Shown here piece after piece: positions 42,808-54,257 of a stretch of DNA of 64,000 nucleotides. The DNA lies in the NCBI GenBank assembly GCA_001599815.1, contig BCIA01000001.1:4654934-4718933 (forward strand). Direction: 5' to 3'. The notes under the pieces were generated by a model. That model did not search any database. It was not told the DNA's origin and worked only from the letters and a program-made list of their open reading frames with translations. The stretch comes from Furcasterigmium furcatum (taxonomy: Eukaryota; Ascomycota; Sordariomycetes; Glomerellales; Plectosphaerellaceae). The translations under genes and the position numbers were made by a program. Each line of letters opens with the position of its first letter. Position 1 is the first letter of the stretch.

Positions 42808-44572
42808 CTATTCCCGAATCTCCAGCTCGTCAAAGTCATCCAGTAGCTCCTCCATGTTGACCCGGGGCGTCTGGTCGTCGCCGTCATCCGTCTCGGCGAT
42901 ACTCATGGCGTCCGGATCGGCCTTCTTCTGCCTGTATAGCGCCATGGTGGCTCTGTACTCGTCGTCCTCCTCGACATCCCGCAGGAACTGCTCGTACTCC
43001 TCGTCCATCTTGGCCTGGTCGGAGTCCTTAGGCAGCAGCTCGCCCTCATCCTTCGCCATGCGCTTGAGCTTCCAGCCACGGGGCTTGTTCTTCTTCTTGC
43101 GCAGGAAGTGCTTCTTGACGAGGATCACGTCGGGGATCCTCGACGCGTATGTGCTGGACTGCTCGAGGTCGTCCAGGAGGGAGTTGTTGAAGACGGTGTT
43201 GGTGAGGTCGAAGCCCATGGCGCTGTCTCCCGGCTGCAGGAGGTTGCCGAGATGCGTTCGGACGTAGTACTGCTTGTCGTTGACGCCGAGATCCGAAGCA
43301 CGCGCGACGGTGGCCTCGGCCAGGGCCCACTTGCCCTTGGTCGGTCCCAAGAGCTCGATCTCCAGGACGACGTATTCCACCATCGACTTGAGGTCTGCAA
43401 GAGGAAGGAATGGTGCCCGCCAGTAGACCGACGGAGCGATATCCGTAGACTGAAGCGTGGTGGGGTCGAGGAAGTAGACTGATGTTCCAATCTGAAGATG
43501 CTGTCAGCACGTGGGGAACATGGGAGGAATACCAGCGAGCTTACCTTGTGACAGAACGTCAGCGGGAAGATATTGCCGTGCTGCTTGGCAATCTTGATAG
43601 GCAAGGCCACCAGGTCGTCTCTGCAGATGGGCACCAGCTCGCAAGAGAATGTGAACTTGTAAGACTTGGTTGCCGTATGGATATCTTGAGAGATCAGCTC
43701 CTGAGACTTCTTGCACTTCATGGGTACCACGGAGCTCAGGAAGTCAACGAATGCGTTGGCCTTGTTCAGTTCCGAAAAGAAGAAGTCCATGCCGCCAGAC
43801 TCTTGCTTGATGTTCAGGACGTCACGGTGGGCGTTGTGCTTGAGGATGAGCTGCTCGAGATGCAGCATCGTCCTTTGGTGGATGACCTTCTGCCTCACCT
43901 GCACGGAGGCTCTCCAGACGTGGGCAGTGAAACTCTTTGCACTATAACTGGTCAGTCTGACGTCGTAAGTATGCCGCGAAAAGGGAGAACCTACCACTCG
44001 GGGCATTGTTGGTAGTTGACGACGAACGAGGCCTCGAAAGCTTGCTGCATCAGGACTCCACTCTGAACCTCGTCCTGGATGGTAATCTTGAGCTTGACTC
44101 TTCGCGAGTGAGGCTCTCTGTATGGCTTGTTAGTCAAGTCTCGTATATGCGGTGAGTACATTCAACATACGTCCAGATGTATTGGCAGTCGATGAGGCGG
44201 CACTTGTTGAGACCGCGGAGCTTCTTCAAGCAGAGGGCCATCAGCTCACGGCTTTCAGGGGCGGCGACCACCCAGGTGTTGGGCGGGTTTAGCCATCGGT
44301 CGCTGGTCGGGTGTTAGTGTCTGGCGCTGCTCATGTCTGAGGGTTTCGGTCATACCAGTCTCTGCAGAAGTGCAGACTCGACTCTCGTTGCACACCAGCG
44401 CTGATGCTGAGAAGTTGTCAGTAAGAAGGCCCGCCGCAAAGCCACCGTGATGGACGTACTCATTTGTCAGTCGCAGACAAGCTGCGCAGATGGTCCCGAG
44501 ACTGCCATCGATGGGTGCAGAGCAGTTGTAGCAGAGCACCGTCGCGGCGGTCGTGGTTCGCTGGTATTCCAT
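42808..44572 (-). CDS. NMD3: 60S ribosomal export adaptor Nmd3
   Basis: A 499-residue protein from six exons: 44460-44572, 44356-44406, 44171-44302, 43995-44117, 43545-43941 and 42808-43491. It binds the pre-60S subunit and recruits the exportin Crm1. The N-terminal zinc ribbons are visible (CYNC at 14-17, CAAC at 29-32, CRDC at 52-55, and CPEC split by an intron). QVRQKVIHQRTMLHLEQLILKHNAHRDVLNIKQ, GMDFFFSELNKANAFVDFL and WKLKRM follow. The C-terminus is acidic (NMEELLDDFDELEI), consistent with the export-signal region. All exon phases agree. Confidence 0.95.
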
Positions 44573-45232
44573 GGTGACAAATGCGTTGGAAAATGTCCCC
44601 TTCGGTGAGGCCGGAATAATGTACTTGCTGCCTGGATGGCAGAGTCTGGTCGGTGGGAATCTCTCCTTGACAGGTCACAGAATGGCACAGAAGTAGTGAC
44701 TCGTGCCGGGGTATGGTCGACTTCCAAGCTTATCAGCGTGCCTTTTCGTTTACAGTGAGTGACGATGTTGCTGGTGACGATGAGGCGACTCGAACTTTTT
44801 CAGAAGATTTTGGAGGCACCAAATAGCGGGGGCGGGGCATCGGGTGCTTATCTTATCGGTGGCGGGCAGCGCCACTCAACTTCTCCAAACGACGAGGAAG
44901 CCCAATCCAACGAGAAGGTGAATTACTAATCACTCAGGAGACCATTCTCTTCCGTCGAGGATGTACTAGGTAGGGACTTCAAGTTACATAGTAAATTCCT
45001 GTTCAGACAATCACCATAGATCTTGGCCGCTGGTAACAGTTTGAAGACTTCAAATGACCCCACGGCCGGCTATCGCCCCTCTCAGTTGCGGTGACTCACG
45101 GGCCAAGTGGACTGGGCATACCGATGCTTGACGGACAAGCCCCCTGGACTGGGAGGCGTGCCGATGTTATGCACGACATGTCGTGACTTGAAGCTGGTAT
45201 TGATATGTAGTTCCATTTTCTCGCCATGCATC
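44573..45232. other. Intergenic, NMD3 promoter
   Basis: A 0.66-kb spacer between minus-strand genes; promoter of NMD3 and 3' region of the WD-repeat gene. No gene was seen. Confidence 0.5.
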
Positions 45233-46509
45233 TCAAAAGATCTCCCATAAGCTGATCTTTCCATCCTTACTGCCAGCTGCAAGCCAATGTGCTGTCATTG
45301 CCCGCTGAATCCGTCGATCTTTGACGCTGAGCTCCCCCACAGCAGGTATAATTTCCTTGGACTCTGCTGTCGATGAATCGCCATCTGTAGGTGTCGGGAT
45401 TGGTGGGGAGACATCTGCGAGAGCCACAGCATAGCATCCAACTTGGTGCCACTTGAGAGCCGCTACCTCCTTCAGGGTCTTGCTGGAGTATACTCGGACC
45501 ATCGCATCCCAGCCACCAGTCGCAAAGATGCGCCCGTCGTCGCGCAATCTTAAGCTCTGCTGACCCGAATGCTTTGTATTCACCACTTTGATAGGCTCCC
45601 CCTGAGATATCCCCGTCGGAGCAGCAGCAACGAGTAGGTGCTTTGCGATGACAGCGTCGGCGGATGACGTGAAGAAACACCCGTCGGCGGAGGAAACATC
45701 AAGGGAAAGTATGGGTTGCGTGTGAGGTTGGGCCTGATAAGCTGTGACCCACGTATCTTTTGACAGGTGCATGACGGCCGTGTAGCCATCCTCGTAGCCC
45801 GCGATGAGAGCAATAGAACCGGCCAACTGGGTCATCGCCAGCGCCATCACCATGCCATGTTTTCCAACGGCCTTGACGGTGTGCAGGCGTGTTTGGGACG
45901 GTAACTCGTAAATGTCAATCTAGACGGGGTTAGCCACGATGGCTCTCGGTGGTGTTTAGAACTCTTCAACGGGACTAGGCGGGCTTAGCGGACTTACAGA
46001 CTCGGACTCAAGAGTGTTGGGCACGGCAACAAGCAGCGCCGCAGAATCCTTGGTGGTGTCTGAAAGCGGCGCGCATGACGCAAAAGCGCAGAAGTTCATC
46101 GTGTTTACGTCGATGAGGTGCAAAAGCCAAGGTGAAGGTCTAGATTCAGGGGTGTCGTCCAGGGGCAGTTTGGTGCTGAGGCCAGCCTCGTCACCTGCGC
46201 CCAGTTTCCAAACAGCCAGCTTGTGGTCGCGGCCGTGTCTGCGATTCGATTAGCTGAAGTGGTGGGAAATGCGCTGGCGGGGAAAACTGACGTGATGATG
46301 CGGTCTGCACCCCATGCTTGGACTCCGAGGATGGCATTCTCGTGAGGTTTCCAGACGGCCGTCGGCCTCATGACCGTGAGGTCCCAGACCACGACGAAGC
46401 CATCTGCGTCGCCGCTGACGAGACGCTCATTTTGGCGAATGAAGCATAGGGCATGGACTTGTGCCTTGTGTCCCCTTAAGATCGACGTCGGATGGGGCGT
46501 TCCGGGCAT
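45233..46509 (-). CDS. ASA1: ASTRA-associated protein 1, WD40 repeat
   Basis: A 381-residue WD40 propeller from three exons (46292-46509, 45998-46238 and 45233-45919). It begins [23 protein letters not shown], with blades ending [44 protein letters not shown] and [15 protein letters not shown]. Asa1 is a subunit of the ASTRA chromatin and PIKK-folding complex with Tra1 and the Tti/Tel2 proteins. The conserved [15 protein letters not shown] and [26 protein letters not shown] support this over a generic WD protein. Confidence 0.88.
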
Positions 46510-48303
46510 GTCCTGGTTCGAGAGCGAGTGCTTGTCGCGGGGGAGGTTGAGCGACGGATCTCGGCTAAGTCCAGCGACCCAAAAGGCGGCCCAAAATTAA
46601 TTGAGGCCAGTGTAGATACCCAAGATGATGGATATTCGCACGGACAGAGTATTACGGCTCGCCCTAAAATCGAGTGCACGTTGCACGCATGCACAGTGCA
46701 GAATCTTCCCGTCCTTCAAACATTCTTTGGCATCTGCAAGCCTCCAAGACTCTGACCAACAAGTGTCTTCCTGCCAATTCCAATGTCCCACCGAAACTTG
46801 CCAACCTCTATTCCCTTATGTCGAACTGCTGGCTCGGACCAGTACCAGTGAACCCCCTGAGTCACCGCCGCCCTCCGACCGCGCCGTCTCAACACCAAGA
46901 CTCGGGTCACGTCAGATGCCCCAGGCACCACATGGCAGTCCGCCCGGCCGTTGTTGACGTAGCACCCTGATAAGCTTTTGGGCCGCCCCGGCACTCGTGG
47001 CAGTATCTCGGCCGCACTCCAGCTGATGATTACTGTGGGTGAGCGTTGTGCAGCTAGCAGGATGACGGACGAGCCAACTCACTCCCTCACACCTCCAAGG
47101 GATGAAGGTATTGTAGGATCTGATACCATCTATCCACTTACCCGTAAAACTCCCCTGCCGCGTCAGATAATCTCACCAAGATCAGATCCAATCACAAGAT
47201 CTGGTCTCTTGCAGCAATCCTCGTCCGCAGGGTTGCAGCACACCTGGCCCATCGAGCATTGCCGATTCGTCAAGCCTTGATCCCTACCATCGCGCCATGA
47301 TTGATGAGACATTGCAGCAACAGATAAGCCAGTGCGTCTCGGACCTTCGAAGCTCCTCACATCTTCGGTACATGGCGGACTTTTGGCGATGATTTCTCAG
47401 CTTGCCCAAACTCCGCGCCCTGCCGGCGTTCGATTCCCCCGGCCCCCGCTGACTTCGGCCGGAACGAGAATGCTGCCAATAGGGTGAAGGCCTTGCAGGG
47501 CATGAATGGCTCATTTGGGTGTAGTCGCTGGCTCCTCAACACTGCAAATCTTTTACGCTTTCATCCCTCCGTCGCAGAACGCAGACCCTGGATTGGCTGG
47601 CCTTACCATAACGCGTCTCAACTGCCGGGACCCGAGCATGACCACCCCCCCGACTCACTTCGGCGTCCAGCTCCGAGCCACGTCCCTGGCACTGGGTCTC
47701 ACTCCCTCCCTCAGAGACCCTTCACACACCTTACCCTACATACTTAGAGCTTACGCTACACTCCGCCAGCTTACCAATTAGCATGTCCATCCGCGGAGAC
47801 TATCAGGCACCAGTGGCCTTTCCACCCCATCGGAACGCGCTAGGGCCACTGTCTGTCATGAATCATTGTGAGCGCTGGGCTTTGGCGGTGGACTTCTCTG
47901 GAGTGAAAGTCTCCGTTAGGGGGGGTGCACGGAGGGATATTGGTCAGACCGACGCAGCCCGGCCATAAGCTTAACTCCCTCCACCACGAAGAGCCGCAAC
48001 GCAGCGGAGATATGCTTAGGAGTTTTGCTATGAATCCTGCTGCTAGCAGAATGGGCCGTCATTGGCGTGAGGACTGATGAATGTAAATTTCAAGAGAGGC
48101 TTCGAGATGGCGCCCGTCTTGTTACAAAAGGCCGGCTGACAGCCACCCGTCTTGGTGTTGAGCTTTCCCCTGAATCTCAGCATCAACGGTCTCACACTCT
48201 AGCCTGAACAGGTTCGACTTTCCAGAAAGGCTCTTCTAAGTCTTTTTAACATCATCTAATACTTTCGACTCCGAATCCCAATCACCATTGACCTACCCTC
48301 ACG
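46510..48303. other. 1.8-kb divergent intergenic region
   Basis: Promoters of ASA1 and of the MFS transporter. Short frames on both strands show no coding character. The last 150 bases before 48304 are C/T-rich. No gene was seen. Confidence 0.5.
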
Positions 48304-50158
48304 ATGTCTTCTACCGAGAAGGGCTCCCTAGCGGCCCCTCAGAAGGACTCCGAACGCGCCCCTTCCACAACCCCTTCCATGATTGCCGAGGAAGAGAGGA
48401 GAAACATCGACAACATGTCTACCACAGACGTCGATGAAGAGGCCCAGACCGTGGACCCCATGGGGGAGAAGGTTGATCCCAACGCCGTGCCCAGCAGCAC
48501 CGAGGATGATACCCATCAATATCCCACGGGCACTCGCCTGGCTATGATCATCCTCGCCCTCGTCCTCAGCATCTTCCTCGTTGCCCTCGACATGACCATC
48601 GTGGCCACTGCCATCCCCAAGATCACCGATGAGTTTAAGCGCCTGGATGAGGTGTCGTGGTACGGGGCTTCCTTCTTCATGTGTGTCGCTGCTTTCCAGT
48701 CGACCTGTAAGTTGCCTCCCTCGATCCTCCAACGTCAGTGACAACCTTCTAACTCTCCCAAAGGGGGCAAGGCGTTCAAGTATTTCCCCCTGAAGACAAC
48801 CTTCCTCATCTCCATCTTCATCTTCGAGGTCGGATCCCTCATCTGCGGAGTCGCCCCTAACAGTGTCGCCCTCATTGTCGGTCGTGCCATCGCCGGTGTT
48901 GGAGCTGCCGGCATCGGTTCTGGAGCATACACAATCATCGGCTTCAGCGCCAAGCCCGCGAGCCGTCCCGCCTTGACCGGTGTCATCGGTGCCTCCTACG
49001 GTATTGCCGCCGTCATCGGCCCCCTTCTCGGCGGTGCCTTCACCGACCACGTCTCCTGGCGCTGGTGCTTCTACATCAACCTTCCCGTAGGTGGTGTCTC
49101 GGCAGCCATCATCCTGTTCTTCTTCACGACTCCTCCCCAGGCCGTCCCGGTCGTGGCCCCCCTCAAGGAGAAGCTCTTGCAGATGGACCCTCTCGGTACT
49201 GCTCTCATCATGGGCGCCACCATCTCCTTCCTCCTCGCTCTTCAGTACGGCGGCGTCGAGCACCCCTGGAACTCTTCCATCGTTATCGGCCTCCTCGTCG
49301 GCTTCATCCTCATGATTGCCGCCTTCGTCGGCCTGGAGATCTGGCAGGGCGAGAGGGCCATGATCACCCCTCGCCTCTTCAAGGAGAGGACCCTTTACGT
49401 CTCTTCCATCTACGCCTTCTTCTTCGCTGGATCTTACTTCATCCTGATTTACTACCTCCCCATCTACTTCCAGTCCGTCGACGGCGTCTCCCCCATGGAC
49501 TCCGGCGTCCGCAACCTGCCCCTTATCATTGCGGTCACCATCGCCACCGTCAGCTCTGGCGCTTCCATCACGATGACTGGTATCTACACCCCCATCATGG
49601 TCGGCTCTGCCGCCATCGCCACCGTCGCCGCAGGTCTCATCTACACCTTTGACATCGGCACTGGCAGCAGCAAGTGGATCGGTTATCAGGTTCTCGCCGG
49701 CCTCGCCTGGGGCGCCGGCTTCCAGGTCCCCATGATCGCCGTCCAGGGCCGCTCCGACGAGTCCGATCTCGCCCCCGCGACCGCCATCCTTCTGTGTAAG
49801 TCACCCCGACTCCCCCCCGAAGCAGACAATTCTAACACACATCGCAGTCTTCCAGACCGTCGGCGGAGCATTCCTCGTCGCCGCAGCCCAGGCTGGCTTC
49901 CTCCAGACCATGATCAAGAACGTCCTCCAGCGCGCTCCCCACGTCTCCATCGAGAAGCTCGTCCTCACCGGCGCGACCGACATCAGGCGGGCCTTCGACG
50001 ATGATACCGCCCGGATCATCATCCAGTCGTACATGGACGGCCTCAGGGTCGCTTTCGCCATCGCCATCGCTTGCGTCGGCATTGCCTTCATCTCCAGCTT
50101 CTTCTCCAGGTGGAGCAGGCTCAACACCAGCAAGCTCACGGGCGCTGGTGCCGCTTAG
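48304..50158 (+). CDS. MFS drug/toxin exporter, 14-helix (DHA2) type
   Basis: A 581-residue plasma-membrane transporter from three exons (48304-48706, 48764-49795 and 49848-50158). A polar cytosolic N-terminus of about 80 residues precedes the first helix. Motifs of proton-coupled drug antiporters are present: [17 protein letters not shown] in helix 1, [20 protein letters not shown], and the antiporter motif C-like [39 protein letters not shown]. About 14 hydrophobic segments fit DHA2/DHA14. Such pumps export fungicides, plant compounds or own toxins. No biosynthetic cluster adjoins it, so the substrate is open. Confidence 0.94.
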
Positions 50159-50568
50159 AAGTCGAACCTGAGTGTAGGATATAATAGACGGATAGAGTGC
50201 CAGGATAGGCAGCAGGGGGTAATAATGCTCCTCGTCAGGGAGCTTTCTTTTGTACCAGCGAGACATCCAGCCAGATAGATTAGGCCATGAAATTCAACTC
50301 ATCACAGAAAAAGTCTTGTTCGGATCAGTGAAGCTATCGTGGGCAGGTCGACGTAATCAGCAGCGAGGACCAATCTAGTTAGGTCCCGAGGGAATCTTGA
50401 TCAGCCACCCAGCTCGCTGTGGTTCTATAGTATCACAAAGTCACGAGTGCGAATTACGATGGGCGGACAGTTTTAATCTTTGGAGAAACATGAAGGCACG
50501 GGATGCTTGGATTTCGCGGTAAATACCAGCAGTCGGGCTGCTGTGGTTCATGACTTTTCGCCCCCCTT
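50159..50568. other. Convergent 3' intergenic region
   Basis: Contains the 3' ends of the convergent MFS and ribose-5-phosphate isomerase genes. No gene was seen. Confidence 0.5.
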
Positions 50569-51435
50569 TCAAAGCACCTTGTCCCTCGTCAGGCCCTTGT
50601 GCTCGACACTGCCGTCTTGCATTCCAAAGTAAGCGGCGACGGGCTTCTGACCATAGCCGTACTGCTCCTTGCCCCTGGCCTCGTAGCCGCCCAGGCCATA
50701 GAAGAGACCGATCTCCACGATGCCGGGGATCTTCATGAGCCTGTCGGCGAGGGCATTGACGCCCCACTGGTTGCCCTCCAAGCGGCCGTCTGACGAAGCC
50801 TCGACTTCGCGATCCAGCAGCAGGGGCGGGAAGGGCGCATCGATGATCCACATGCCGTTGTCGGTGACGATCTCGCCGGCCTTGCCGGGGACGCCGGGGC
50901 GGACGAGGGGCTTGGGGGAGCCCAGCTCGACGAGGCGGTTGAGGACGTCGGGGGCGGCCATGGGGATGACCTCGATGGGGATGGTCTTCCACTGGGTGCA
51001 GAGGCGGGGGGAGATCTTGCGGTAGTCTGCCACGACGATGAAGGTCTTGGCGGTGACGGCGACGAGCTTCTCCTGGAAGAGGCAGGCGCCGCCGCCCTTG
51101 ATGAGGTTGAGGTCCTCGTCGACCTCGTCGGCGCCATCGAAGGCCACGTCGAGCTGGACGAGCTTGCCGTCGGCGTCGAAGGGCCTCTCGTCGAGGTTGG
51201 CGAGCCGCAGGCCGGCGGCGCGGATGAGGCCCTTGCTCTGGCTTCCCGTGGGGATGAAGGTCATGTGGCCCCAGAAGGAGGATCCCTTGGCGGCGATGGC
51301 GTTGACGACATGGACGACGGTGCTGCCGGAGCCGATGCCGACGTACTTGTGAGAGGCGTCAAGCCACTCGTCCACGGCCCGCTCGGCGGCGCTCTTCTTT
51401 GCGGCCTCGACGAGGGCTGCTGCGTTGGAGGCCAT
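50569..51435 (-). CDS. RKI1: Ribose-5-phosphate isomerase A
   Basis: A 288-residue enzyme of the non-oxidative pentose phosphate pathway, converting ribose-5-phosphate and ribulose-5-phosphate. Clear signatures: YVGIGSGSTV (phosphate loop), FIPTGSQSKGLI, LDVAFDGADEVDEDLNLIKGGGACLFQEKLVA with the catalytic Asp, Glu and Lys, and VTDNGMWIID. The start MASNAAALVEAAKK was chosen for its ACCATGG context. The same frame stays open to an upstream ATG at 51612, which would add 59 residues free of acidic amino acids and rich in Ser, Arg and Leu; this resembles a mitochondrial presequence, so a longer isoform is possible. Confidence 0.93.
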   Translation of the reverse strand: MASNAAALVEAAKKSAAERAVDEWLDASHKYVGIGSGSTVVHVVNAIAAKGSSFWGHMTFIPTGSQSKGLIRAAGLRLANLDERPFDADGKLVQLDVAFDGADEVDEDLNLIKGGGACLFQEKLVAVTAKTFIVVADYRKISPRLCTQWKTIPIEVIPMAAPDVLNRLVELGSPKPLVRPGVPGKAGEIVTDNGMWIIDAPFPPLLLDREVEASSDGRLEGNQWGVNALADRLMKIPGIVEIGLFYGLGGYEARGKEQYGYGQKPVAAYFGMQDGSVEHKGLTRDKVL

Positions 51436-52171
51436 GGTTCTGGTCGTGGTTCTGGTTCCGGGGTGTGAGAGGAAGCAGGTGATGAGGGGATTGAGGGTCG
51501 ATGCCGAGCTGGGTGAGAAGACGGGCCTCAGGGTATGCGAGAGTGTCGGTCTGAGAAGTCGGAGCATGGAGGAGAAGATCGGAGAGGAGGAAAGAGCTTT
51601 AACTAAACTCATGATATCTATGGGACATGACGTAAAGTCACTCACTCATCGGCGCGGGAGTCCCGCTGGGGCTTACCTAAGGTACCTGCATATGCAAACC
51701 GTGGGACCGATGCTTCAGACCGTCAACCCGCCGCCGTTGCTCGTTGCGGATCCAGCCGCCTCGACCAATTGTCAAGCCTCGTGGTGCAGCGGGTTTTCAA
51801 AGTACAGACTTCTAGTTGCTCTCCTGATTCCTGGGGAACCCGGAGGACGGGGAGATGAACATCACGTGACTTGTACCAGTACTCCGAGAAGGGGAGGGGC
51901 ACTGGGGAAAACTTGACGTCCAAAGTAAGGTAACTCAAATCGGTCCCGCAAGCAGTCGACAAGTCGGCTTCCATGTACTCGAGGATGCTCTCGAATTTGA
52001 TTGTTTGGTTACCCACCTAGAAACTCTCCCGAATTTCATGGTATGGAATCTGACCTATCAACACCTATCGAGTCCCAGTACGAGAATCCCCGAACTTGCA
52101 GAGGCAAAGACCTCCAATGCCACCAGCACTACTTCCCCAAAGCGAAGTAAGAAGGAAACACGCCACATTCC
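51436..52171. other. Intergenic, RKI1 promoter
   Basis: Contains the RKI1 promoter and possible N-terminal extension (51436-51612), then the 3' region of the lectin-like gene. No further gene was seen. Confidence 0.5.
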
Positions 52172-53771
52172 TTAAAGCTCGCGGTCGGCGGTGCGAGGCA
52201 GATTGAAAGCAAAGTGGTGCACGCTGGCACCGTCAGCGGCGCCAGCCTGGATGGGCGGCTCGATCTCGTGCAAGCTGAACTCTTCAGCGTCGTCACCCTG
52301 ACTGTGCAGACTATTATCGGACACGCTGAGCCCGGCCTCATGTGTGGCGCCATCCTGAGTATACGGCGTATTCTCACTGAGCCTGTCCTCCTCGGGACGG
52401 GGAGAGGGACGGGGCCTGAGATCCGTGGGCGGGCCCTCGCCACGGATTGATTTGCGCCAAATTTTCCAGAAGATGTAGGCAAAGACGAGAAGCAAGAGTA
52501 CGCTTATGACGGTGATGCCAAGGACAATGCCTACATGCTCTGCGATACTGAGGGGATTGGTATCTGCGTCCATCGAGGTGGGCGGGACGGCGAGGTCGTA
52601 TCCGTCGATCACCCTGGCATTTTCCTAGGTGCCAGAGTCGAAAGAGAGTTCGGACAGAGCGGCGCCCGAGGTGTGGTAGTAGACCCGGAACGACGAGAAC
52701 CCGCGGCGAGAGGCGATGGCGAGTTCGGTGTTATTGGGGTGAGCGACAGGCCACTCACGGCCAGGCTGGGCATTCTGGATGGCCCACGACGACGAGGCAG
52801 AGGGGAAGGATGTGAGCTGATGCAGCAAGTTGTCCGTGCCAATGTAGAAGACGGAGGTGACCCTGTCGGCATCGATGAATAGTGCGAGTTGGGTCTCGTC
52901 GGGCTTCCACGCTGGCAGAGAATACGCGAGGCCCGAAAGTGAGAGTGAATCTGACAAACCAATCGTCAGCGGTAGCACGCCATAACGGGGGCGTAAGAAG
53001 CCGGTATTTCTCAATGGTGCTGACGTACCTGGATACCATTCTTGGTCTGGTGAGAGCTTGAAGACATGGAGAGTGTCTTGGTTCCGTGGAGAGATGACAG
53101 TAATGTCACCGGAGCCAGACGCAGCAGCATCCAGACTACCATAAGCGCCGGGTTCTCCAGGCAAGATCCCCTCGTAGCGCCAGCTCCTGGAGTCTTGGTA
53201 GCTGATTTCGTGCACTCCGAGGTCCATGCCGTGGAAGTAGACACGGATACCCGGCTCCGCGCCGAGTAAGACGGCGGCGATATCGGTCTCGGCGTGAAGC
53301 TTGACTTCGACAGGGAGAATCGCAGACAAGTTGGCATGCTCGCGCGGCTCTAAACCGCCGCAGGTGAGTTTGCAGTCGTAGCGGGCATAGATGAGGTTCT
53401 CGTCCTCGTTCTGGTAGAAGATGCAGGCCTGTTTGTTCAGTTAGTGCCTCCTCTGAGCCAGAGCATCAGAGCAAAGTCTGTCGGCGAGAACCTACCCAGG
53501 TCGTGTGGCCGTCGAACCAACCGACGCCGGTTAGGTCAGTGCCATGCTTGGGCTGCTCGTTAGTGACGAGCTCCAGAGAGTTCTCGAGTGAGAGATTCGA
53601 AGTCGACTCGGTAGTCCCGTTGCAGAAGGTGTGGCGAAGGACGCCCGAGACGGGATCCTGGACAACGAGCTGGGTGCCGAGATCCGTCAGCCACGCTGTG
53701 AGGGAAGCAAGGGCGAAGACGGCGTAGAGAAGCAGATCGCTGATAGCAAGGAAGCTTCCGGGGACCTTCAT
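52172..53771 (-). CDS. Lectin-like beta-propeller membrane protein with an in-frame TAG
   Basis: Exons are 53496-53771, 53029-53428 and 52172-52950. The N-terminus has a hydrophobic signal or anchor segment (SDLLLYAVFALASLTAWLTDL). Propeller-like repeats resembling fungal fucose-specific lectins follow (GVGWFDGHTTWACIFYQNEDENLIYARYD, AAVLLGAEPGIRVYFHG, VTSVFYIGTDNLLHQL, FRVYYHTSGAALSELSFD). After 333 codons a TAG (52625-52627) interrupts the frame. The same frame then continues without shift for 150 residues containing a strong membrane helix (IVLGITVISVLLLLVFAYIFW), a basic stop-transfer and an acidic tail. The product is therefore either a 333-residue ectodomain form, a 484-residue anchored form by readthrough, or a recently mutated gene (CAG to TAG). 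The intron at 52951-53028 is 78 nt and stop-free, so it too can be read through. I found no convincing intron that removes the TAG. Confidence 0.75.
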
Positions 53772-54257
53772 CTTCCTGATCTGAGGCTTGGATGGAGAGA
53801 GAAGGGGGGGGTGGGGTGGGGGGGCTTTGTGGTGTCTGTTGCTTTCCACGCAAGGCGTCCTTCGAGTTTGTGAATTGCTTGTTTTCTTTAAAATTACGAA
53901 TTCTCGTCGAACGTGGGACGGGGCGGAGACAAGGCCGCGGGGAACGCCGAGGACATACATTATGCGGGTCTAGCATCTCTCCTTATTCACCGTCAACATG
54001 TTAAACATCTTCACTTAGACGCCAAAGGAGTATGGTGTATGTCTACCTCTCTAGAACATAAGAGGCAAAAGGGCGTGCAGGGTCGGTTTGACAGAACAGA
54101 AATGCGGAAATATTGAAATGAAGACTAAGGTAAGTTTGAGACTACCAGACTAAGATCATTATTACCTAAGATACATTCTGAGTTGCCTTGCACATTAGGT
54201 CCTTTGACGACTAGGAAAGCTTAGCCCCATGAAGTAATTCTGGCCCAATTCTGGATA
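53772..54257. other. Intergenic
   Basis: A 0.5-kb spacer. It contains a G-rich run near 53806-53824 just upstream of the lectin-like ATG and AT-rich sequence from about 53980 to 54200. No gene was seen. Confidence 0.5.

Noticed and set aside
52172..52950. A 60-nt intron (GTCTAC...CCTAG) removing the TAG in the lectin-like gene
   Set aside because: The donor is poor and the removed segment (VYYHTSGAALSELSFDSGT) looks like a normal propeller strand, so splicing there is unlikely.
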